Assembly: GCA_900552585.1 (NCBI GenBank)
Contig: USAB01000091.1
Span: 1 to 7,283 of the forward strand
DNA: 7,283 nt
Direction of reading: 5' to 3'
Source of the DNA: an uncultured Coriobacteriaceae bacterium
GTDB lineage: Bacteria; Actinomycetota; Coriobacteriia; Coriobacteriales; Eggerthellaceae
The first letter of the stretch is position 1; each line of letters starts with the position of its first letter. Position numbers and translations under genes: made by a program. Below are positions 1 to 7,283 of the stretch, piece by piece. The notes beneath the pieces are model-generated. The model had not been told where the DNA came from, ran no database searches, and was given only the letters and a program-made list of their open reading frames with translations.

Positions 1-672
1 CGGCTTCGCGGCCGGGCCGGACAGGCCGCCCCCCACGCGGGCCAGCTTCGGCCGGCGCGTGCGGGCATCGATGGCCATGCCCAGCAGCGTGTTGATGAGC
101 GACACCGCATCGGCGCCGCCCTCTACGGCCGCGCGGGCGATCTCAGTGACGTCCGTGACGTTCGGCGTCAGCTTCACGATGAGCGGCTTGCGCGTCTTCT
201 GCCGGCACGCCGACACGACGGTTTGCGCCATGTGCGGATCTGTGCCGAACGTCATGCCGCCCGCATCCACGTTCGGACACGAGATGTTCACCTCGTATGC
301 GGACACGGTAGGCTGGTCGTCAAGCGCCTCGATGACCTGGGCGTATTCCTCGACGGAATGACCGGAGACGTTCACGATGACCGGAACGTCGATGCCTGCC
401 AGCCATTCCAGGTCCTTCTGGATCATGACCTGGACGCCCGGATTCTGCAACCCGATGGAGTTCAGCATCCCGGACGGCGTCTCGGCAATGCGCGGCGCCG
501 GGTTCCCGGGCCACCCGTTCAGGGAGACGCCCTTCGTGGTGACAGCGCCCATGCGCGAGACATCCGTGAAATCGTTGTACTCGCGCCCGGCCGCGAACGT
601 GCCAGATGCATCTGTAACGGGATTGCGCATGATCAGGCCGCCCAGATTGACTTCCATGCTCACATCGCTCAT
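1..672 (-). CDS. pyrD: Dihydroorotate dehydrogenase B (NAD+), catalytic FMN subunit, C-terminus missing
   Basis: The catalytic subunit of class 1B dihydroorotate dehydrogenase oxidises dihydroorotate to orotate on FMN and passes the electrons to PyrK. The gene starts at ATG (670-672) and stays open to the left edge, giving 224 residues of a protein usually about 300 long; roughly 80 C-terminal residues lie outside. Seen in the translation: a TTKG motif at 45-48 (FMN/substrate lysine 47), NSIGLQNPG from 71, VNVSG at 100-104, VNISCPN at 128-134 with Cys132 as the expected catalytic base, VKLTPN at 166-171 (Lys167), and the start of the phosphate-binding region, GGGLSGP, at 214-220. A catalytic Cys, rather than Ser, marks class 1 enzymes, and pyrK next door supports class 1B. 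The start overlaps the pyrK stop as ATGA, with AAGGTGG (680-686) 7 nt upstream, so translation is probably coupled to pyrK. Confidence 0.95.
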   Translation of the reverse strand, partial: MSDVSMEVNLGGLIMRNPVTDASGTFAAGREYNDFTDVSRMGAVTTKGVSLNGWPGNPAPRIAETPSGMLNSIGLQNPGVQVMIQKDLEWLAGIDVPVIVNVSGHSVEEYAQVIEALDDQPTVSAYEVNISCPNVDAGGMTFGTDPHMAQTVVSACRQKTRKPLIVKLTPNVTDVTEIARAAVEGGADAVSLINTLLGMAIDARTRRPKLARVGGGLSGPAAKP

Positions 673-1472
673 GCCCACACCACCTTCTCTGCAGGGAATA
701 CGGGCCCGTCGACGCAAGAGCGCTTGCGGCCCTCCGTGGTCTCCACGATGCACGACAGGCAGGCGCCCACGCCGCATGCCATGCGCTTTTCCAGCGACAC
801 CTGGCAGGCGGCGCCATTATCTGCCGCCAGCCGCGCCACGGAGCGCATGAGCGGCTCGGGGCCGCAGCAGTACACCATGTCGTACTCGTTCTCCCGGAGC
901 AGCTCCGCCGCCGGCAGCGTGGCGAATCCGGCATAGCCGAACGTGCCGTCGTCCGTGGAGCATGCCGGTGCCCGCCCGAGCAGCTTCTCGAAGCGGTCGT
1001 ACATCACCAGGCTGCCCTTCGTCTGGGCGCCCAGCACCACGTCCGTCTCCACGCCGGATTCCAGCAGCCGGCCCGTGAACAGGTACAACGGCGCCGCTCC
1101 GGCGCCGCCGGCCACCACCAGCGCGCGCTTCATGCCCTGGGGCAACGACCATCCGCGGCCCAGCGGTCCCATCACGTCGCACTGCGTGCCCGCGGGAAGC
1201 GAGGACATGTGCTTTGTGCCATGCCCCACCACCTGGTAGAGCACGTCGATCGTGCCGGCATTCAAATCGCAGTCGTACACGCCGAACGGACGGCGCAGGA
1301 TATGGTCGCCCATGCCCGGCACGCGCAGGTGGATGAACTGCCCGGGCTGGACGGACGCCGCGATGCGCGGCGCCTCCAGCGTCATCAGGTACAGATTGCC
1401 GTCCAGCAGGTCGTTCGCCGTTATGCGGGCAAGCCCCTGCACGGGCTTCGGTCGGTCATTCGTCTCGCTCAC
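669..1472 (-). CDS. pyrK: Dihydroorotate dehydrogenase B (NAD+), electron transfer subunit
   Basis: PyrK carries FAD and a [2Fe-2S] cluster and moves electrons from the FMN of PyrD to NAD+, working as a PyrD2-PyrK2 complex in the cytoplasm. The 267 residues match the family length. Seen in order: a ferredoxin-reductase-type FAD barrel with RRPFG at 60-64 (most relatives have Ser where Gly64 stands), MGPLGRGW at 101-108, the nucleotide-binding AGGAGAAPL at 121-129, a CGPEPLM motif from Cys203, and cluster ligands Cys233, Cys238, Cys241 and Cys253 (CX4CX2CX11C). The start is GTG (1470-1472): GGGAGGG at 1480-1486 sits 7 nt upstream, inside the last carB codons, and the nearby ATG at 1474-1476 is out of frame. 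The gene begins 3 nt after the carB stop and overlaps pyrD by 4 nt. This tight packing suggests one transcript and coupled translation. Confidence 0.95.
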   Translation of the reverse strand: MSETNDRPKPVQGLARITANDLLDGNLYLMTLEAPRIAASVQPGQFIHLRVPGMGDHILRRPFGVYDCDLNAGTIDVLYQVVGHGTKHMSSLPAGTQCDVMGPLGRGWSLPQGMKRALVVAGGAGAAPLYLFTGRLLESGVETDVVLGAQTKGSLVMYDRFEKLLGRAPACSTDDGTFGYAGFATLPAAELLRENEYDMVYCCGPEPLMRSVARLAADNGAACQVSLEKRMACGVGACLSCIVETTEGRKRSCVDGPVFPAEKVVWA

Positions 1473-1475
1473 GCA

Positions 1476-4689
<3,214 letters not shown>

Positions 4690-4697
<8 letters not shown>

Positions 4698-6036
4698 CGA
4701 GACCACCCCCTTCCCGGGTTTCCGTTTCCGAATAGGCACCGCCGACGACAACTTCGGCCGAAGCGCCCTCTGCGCCGAACTTCCATCCCGCCAGGCGATC
4801 CTGCGCGATGTCGATGTCCAAGTAATCCTGAACGCCGTCCATGAGGCGGGCAAACGCCGTGAACAGGTAATGCGCATCCGTGGGTCCCGGGCTTGCCTCA
4901 GGATGGTACTGCACGCTGAACGCCGGGATATCCAGGAACTGGATGCCCTCGCACGTGCCGTCATTCAAGTTCACGTGCGTCAGACGGATGCGGCCGAAGC
5001 GTTCGTTGTCCACCACGGGTGCCACTTTCTCGCGCGTCCAGAATCGCAGGTCGTTGTAATGCGCGCTATGGCCGCCGGAAAGCTCGGGAATCAGATCGCC
5101 TAGGCTGGGGAACACCAGGCCGAAGCCATGGTTCTGCGCCGTGATCTCCACGCGCCCCGTGAGCAGGTTCATGACGGGCTGATTGCCGCCGCGATGGCCG
5201 AACTTCAGCTTCTCCATCTGGGCGCCGGCCGCCTTGCTGATCATCTGGTGGCCCAGGCAGATGCCGAAGGTCGGGATGCCGGTGCTCAGCATTTCACGGA
5301 TGTTCGCGATGATTTCCACGTTCTCTGCCGGGTCGCCGGGGCCGTTGGAGAGCATGAGGCCGTCGGGGTTGAGGGCGGCCAGCTCGGCGGCGGTGGTCGT
5401 GCCGGGCAGCACGGTCACGCGGCAGCCGCGCTTCTGCAGGCAGCGCACAATGTTGTTCTTGCAGCCCAGGTCGAGCAGCGCTACGTGCAGCGGTGTGTCA
5501 CCCCATGCACCGGCAGCCGTCGGCTCATAGGTCACGGCCTCGCGGCAGGTGACGGTCTTGACGGCGTCGACAACGGCGTAGGCGGCGATCTCGGGCAGCA
5601 GCGCGGCCTTCTTCTCCGGCTCGGCGTCGGGGTCGAACTCGGTGGTGATCGCGCCGTTCATAACGCCGCTCTCCCGCAGGGTGCGGGTCAGGCTGCGGGT
5701 GTCGATGCCCTCAATGCCGATGATGCCGTTCTTTTTCAGGAAGGCATCCAGCGTTTCCTCACTGCGGAAGTTGGACGGGGTCTTGCACGCCTCGCGCACA
5801 ATGTAGCCCCTGGCCCAAATCTTCGTGCTCTCGACATCCTCACTGTTCATGCCGTAGTTGCCGATGAGCGGATAGGTCTGGGTGATGATCTGGCCGTAGT
5901 AGCTGGGGTCGGTCAGGGTTTCCTCAAAGCCGACCATACCGGTTGCAAAGACGACCTCACCGATGGTGGTACCGGGGCAGCCTACGCTGACGCCGCGGAA
6001 CACCCGGCCATTGGCCAATATCAGATATGCCTGCAT
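4690..6036 (-). CDS. carA: Carbamoyl-phosphate synthase small (glutaminase) chain, mosaic
   Basis: CarA hydrolyses glutamine and hands the ammonia to CarB. Residues 1 to about 130 form the CPSase small-chain domain, with the conserved LTDPSYYGQ and YPLIGNYG stretches. A class I glutamine amidotransferase domain runs from about 186 to 400, with LSNGPGDP, the nucleophile Cys260 in GICLGHQ, and His378 and Glu380 in YHPEASPGP, so the triad is complete. At 448 residues it is longer than the usual 360-385: Cys260 to His378 is 118 residues against 84 in E. coli, and a 47-residue tail follows LMDG at 398-401. The N-terminal 255 residues look Oscillospiraceae-like and the rest Coriobacteriia-like, with a matching codon-use switch (see the breakpoint entry). 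The start is ATG at 6034-6036, with GAGAGG (6046-6051) 9 nt upstream. The last 8 nt overlap carB. Function is secure; whether this exact hybrid exists in one genome is not. Confidence 0.93.
5160..5271. other. Compositional and taxonomic breakpoint inside carA
   Basis: Threonine codons in carA were counted by hand. From the start to residue 256 (codon at 5269-5271) there are 26: 21 ACC, 4 ACG, 1 ACA. From residue 293 (codon at 5158-5160) to the end there are 9: 8 ACG, 1 ACC. The complete pyrE on the right is 7 of 7 ACC, while sampled stretches of carB on the left are mostly ACG. The bracket covers the codons for GICLGHQ and the following FGHRGGNQP, which are conserved across bacteria and so a natural place for homologous recombination or for a false assembly join. 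The reading frame is kept across it. The switch is seen; its cause is inferred. Confidence 0.7.
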
Positions 6037-6045
6037 AGTTGGTAG

Positions 6046-6051
6046 CCTCTC
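6046..6051 (-). promoter_or_regulatory. Ribosome binding site of carA
   Basis: The minus strand reads GAGAGG, 9 nt before the carA ATG. It is a moderate match to the Shine-Dalgarno consensus and supports the chosen start, which also fits the family N-terminus. I see no convincing sigma-70 promoter in the 88-bp spacer, so carA is probably read from the pyrE transcript. Confidence 0.6.
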
Positions 6052-6072
6052 ACTTTACATTTAAGATATGGA

Positions 6073-6122
6073 GTGAGGAGAGAGGAGAAAAGGCAAACTG
6101 TACCCATCTCCTATCTCCTATC
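6073..6122 (-). repeat. Imperfect hairpin with heptamer repeats in the pyrE-carA spacer
   Basis: The arms 6073-6088 (purine-rich on plus) and 6107-6122 (pyrimidine-rich on plus) pair at 14 of 16 positions, around an 18-nt loop at 6089-6106. The best core is 13 bp with one mismatch (6076-6088 with 6107-6119). The right arm is itself a direct repeat: ATCTCCT at 6106-6112 and again at 6113-6119, then ATCT. In the transcript the hairpin starts just after the pyrE stop. There is no clean U-run after the stem, so it is not a textbook terminator. It may be an attenuating or mRNA-stabilising stem, or a copy of a dispersed intergenic repeat; the sequence does not say which. Confidence 0.6.
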
Positions 6123-6124
6123 TT

Positions 6125-6721
6125 TTACAGGGTTTGCTTCGCAGCTTCCTTCATTTTGCGGCTGCCCAGGTGCACCAGCGGCAGCTTGCCCTCCTTGCAG
6201 ATGGGGCATTCCTCAGGGGCGTAGTTGGGCAGGTCGAGCTTGAGGGCGCTGGCGACGATGGGGATCGGGGACGGGGCCTCGGCGCGGGTGCGGTCCACGA
6301 CGCAGGCAATGCCCACGCAGATGCCGCCGTTTTCCTCGATGACGCGCTTGGTCTCGAGGCTGGAAACACCGGTGGTGACGACGTCCTCGGCAATGATGCA
6401 GCGCTCACCCGGGTTGATCCTGAAGCGCTTGAGGGTCATGACGTTGTCGACGCGCTCGGTGAAGATGGCGCGCTTGCCCATCTGGCGGCCCAGCTCGTAG
6501 GCGTAGACGATGCCGCCCATGGCAGGGCCGACCACGACGTCAATGTTCAGCTCCTTGAGCTTCTCGGCAACCGGGGCCATGACCTCGGCGGCCTTGTCGG
6601 GGTACTGCTGCAGAAATGCCATCTGGCAGTAAGCGCCGGAGTGGCGCCCGGAGGAAAGCAGGAAGTGCCCCTCTAAAAATGCTTCACATTCCTTTAAAAC
6701 TTCAAGTGCTTCGCGTGCCAT
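6125..6721 (-). CDS. pyrE: Orotate phosphoribosyltransferase
   Basis: PyrE joins orotate to PRPP to give orotidine 5'-monophosphate, the fifth step of UMP synthesis. The 198 residues form one type I phosphoribosyltransferase domain. Seen: LLSSGRHSG at 21-29 (substrate loop), VVVGPAMGGI at 62-71, and the PRPP-binding signature IIAEDVVTTG at 109-118 with acidic residues Glu112 and Asp113. Near the C-terminus is ECPICKEG at 171-178, a Cys-X2-Cys pair found in one PyrE subgroup of Firmicutes and archaea (family memory). The open frame extends to 6784, but ATG at 6719-6721 is chosen because AGGAGG lies 8 nt upstream and a promoter sits inside the longer version. All seven Thr codons are ACC, matching the 5' part of carA and not carB. 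It is the first gene of the pyrimidine cluster here. Confidence 0.96.
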   Translation of the reverse strand: MAREALEVLKECEAFLEGHFLLSSGRHSGAYCQMAFLQQYPDKAAEVMAPVAEKLKELNIDVVVGPAMGGIVYAYELGRQMGKRAIFTERVDNVMTLKRFRINPGERCIIAEDVVTTGVSSLETKRVIEENGGICVGIACVVDRTRAEAPSPIPIVASALKLDLPNYAPEECPICKEGKLPLVHLGSRKMKEAAKQTL

Positions 6722-6729
6722 AATTTGTT

Positions 6730-6735
6730 CCTCCT
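6730..6735 (-). promoter_or_regulatory. Ribosome binding site of pyrE
   Basis: A perfect AGGAGG on the minus strand, 8 nt from the ATG at 6721, decides the pyrE start against the longer open frame. The strong AGGAGG in an AT-rich leader is typical of Firmicutes. Confidence 0.85.
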
Positions 6736-6751
6736 GTATGTTATTCAACTT

Positions 6752-6780
6752 ATAGTAGCATATTTTGTATAAAAATGCAA
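6752..6780 (-). promoter_or_regulatory. Candidate sigma-70 promoter of pyrE
   Basis: On the minus strand a -35-like TTGCAT (6775-6780) and a -10-like TACTAT (6752-6757) are 17 bp apart, and the -10 is preceded by TGC, an extended -10 signature. Matches to consensus are 3 of 6 and 4 of 6. The stretch is strikingly AT-rich in a GC-rich window and ends about 30 bp before the pyrE start. An imperfect dyad (arms 6758-6766 and 6770-6778, 7 of 9 pairs) fills the spacer and could be an operator. No PyrR-type attenuator is visible. Confidence 0.5.
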
Positions 6781-6802
6781 GCAAAACGTATATGGTGGGG
6801 CG

Positions 6803-6955
6803 GCTTCCCCCGCGGGGGAAGCTGTCGGCGGCCCGCCCGCCGACTGATGAGGGCCGGGCTTGCCGTTATAGCCCGTGAACGAGCGGTTGCGGGGACTCTC
6901 CCCTCATCCGCCCTCGGGCGGGGCCTCGGGCACCTTCTCCCTCGCGGGAGAAGGC
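6803..6955. repeat. Palindromic intergenic repeat element made of nested hairpins
   Basis: This 153-bp spacer element contains five stem-loops: a perfect 20-bp palindrome at 6803-6822; an 8-bp stem at 6824-6831/6837-6844; a 6-bp stem at 6855-6860/6870-6875; a 6-bp stem at 6908-6913/6916-6921; and a 9-bp stem at 6933-6941/6946-6954. The two halves mirror each other: each runs from a terminal hairpin (CTTCYCC-type arms) through an inner hairpin to GATGAGGG (6846-6853), with its exact complement CCCTCATC at 6901-6908. From memory, similar blocks are scattered between genes in Faecalibacterium and other Oscillospiraceae. It lies just past the mnmG stop and could act as a transcription or decay barrier, but no U-tract follows any stem. 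It encodes nothing. Confidence 0.75.
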
Positions 6956-6962
6956 ATCCTGT

Positions 6963-7283
6963 TTATTTCAGCTTCAGCAGCACAATACTCAGCTGCGCCA
7001 GGTCGCTTGGCGATACACCCGGTATCCGCCCGGCCTGTGCCAGCGTGCGCGGCCTTATCTTCGTCAGCTTCTCGCGGGATTCCAGCGTCATCGTCTCAAT
7101 CGGCGCATAGTCAAAGTCGTCGGGGATCTTCACATTTTCGTGCCGCTGAATATCCCGTATGATCCGCTCCTCCCGCGCAATGTACCCGGCGTAGCGGATC
7201 TCCGTCTCGATGCGCTGCGCCATGGCGGGGGTCACGCCCTCGCCGCGGCCAATGACCTTCGCGATCAGATCATAGCTGATGTA
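6963..7283 (-). CDS. mnmG: tRNA uridine-5-carboxymethylaminomethyl modification enzyme MnmG (GidA), C-terminal end only
   Basis: MnmG is an FAD enzyme that, with the GTPase MnmE, installs the carboxymethylaminomethyl group on wobble U34 of certain tRNAs. Only the last 106 residues are in the window; the frame is open to the right edge and ends with TAA at 6963-6965. The fragment is the helical C-terminal, MnmE/tRNA-binding domain. It shows a helix around EIRYAGYI, the conserved linker IPDDFDY, the family hallmark RPRTLAQAGRIPGVSPSD, and a final LSIVLLKLK. The FAD-binding domain lies outside. It probably belongs to a separate transcription unit, since a 241-bp spacer with its own promoter follows. 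Of its six Thr codons five are ACG, unlike pyrE, though the sample is small. Confidence 0.93.
   Translation of the reverse strand, partial: YISYDLIAKVIGRGEGVTPAMAQRIETEIRYAGYIAREERIIRDIQRHENVKIPDDFDYAPIETMTLESREKLTKIRPRTLAQAGRIPGVSPSDLAQLSIVLLKLK

Noticed and set aside
223..936. A 237-codon plus-strand open frame across pyrD and pyrK
   Set aside because: It crosses two real minus-strand genes and their overlap, and its protein is Arg/His-rich with no family resemblance.
4698..4964. N-terminal extension of carB into carA
   Set aside because: The frame is open, but these codons are the carA tail in another frame. ATG at 4697 gives the exact family N-terminus and length and has a ribosome binding site.
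5128..6045. A 305-codon plus-strand open frame antisense to carA
   Set aside because: It is a composition shadow of carA: low-complexity Gly/Ala/Val/His protein, no ribosome binding site, no domain.
6037..6124. Separate promoter for carA
   Set aside because: The spacer is short and its AT-rich hexamers do not make a -35/-10 pair at usable spacing.
6134..6676. A 180-codon plus-strand open frame antisense to pyrE
   Set aside because: A shadow of pyrE with biased Leu/Ala/Val/Asp/Gly composition; no start signals.
6722..6784. N-terminal extension of pyrE
   Set aside because: It would run through the promoter and the AGGAGG. The ATG at 6721 is well placed and fits the family.
6924..6962. Rho-independent terminator directly after mnmG
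   Set aside because: A 9-bp GC-rich stem is there, but no U-tract follows in the direction of mnmG transcription, and it is explained as the end hairpin of the repeat element.
6775..7162. Two overlapping plus-strand open frames across the repeat element and the end of mnmG
   Set aside because: They translate the palindromic repeat and the antisense of mnmG. Neither has a ribosome binding site or recognisable protein features.

Overview
The window is one face of a de novo pyrimidine (UMP) biosynthesis locus. Every gene reads on the minus strand, so transcription runs from high to low coordinates: the 3' end of mnmG (tRNA uridine modification), a 241-bp spacer with a palindromic repeat element and a promoter, pyrE, an 88-bp spacer with a hairpin, then carA, carB, pyrK and a 3'-truncated pyrD. 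The last four are packed as an operon: carA/carB overlap by 8 bp, carB and pyrK are 3 bp apart, and pyrK/pyrD overlap by 4 bp (ATGA). Together they encode both subunits of carbamoyl-phosphate synthetase, the two subunits of an NAD-type (class 1B) dihydroorotate dehydrogenase, and orotate phosphoribosyltransferase. No pyrB, pyrC or pyrF lies in the window.

The DNA is GC-rich and appears to come from two kinds of gut anaerobe. From position 1 to about 5160 the proteins and codon use look actinobacterial, most like Coriobacteriia/Eggerthellaceae from memory of the family. From about 5270 to 7283 the proteins (MnmG end, PyrE, N-terminal half of CarA), the strong AGGAGG ribosome binding site, the AT-rich promoter and the repeat element look like Oscillospiraceae (Faecalibacterium/Gemmiger-like Firmicutes). 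The switch falls inside carA, next to the codons for the catalytic cysteine. Threonine codons, counted by hand, go from 21 of 26 ACC upstream to 8 of 9 ACG downstream. Either a natural recombination joined two phyla in frame within carA, or a metagenome assembly joined two genomes at a conserved segment. The sequence alone cannot decide, and the assembly artefact is the duller, quite possible answer.

The right-hand spacer (6722-6962) holds a 153-bp symmetric nest of five hairpins, which resembles the repetitive intergenic palindromes of Oscillospiraceae, followed by the pyrE promoter and ribosome binding site. I see no RNA gene, CRISPR array, transposase, attachment site or origin. I found no convincing undescribed system. 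The mosaic carA is the main point of interest.
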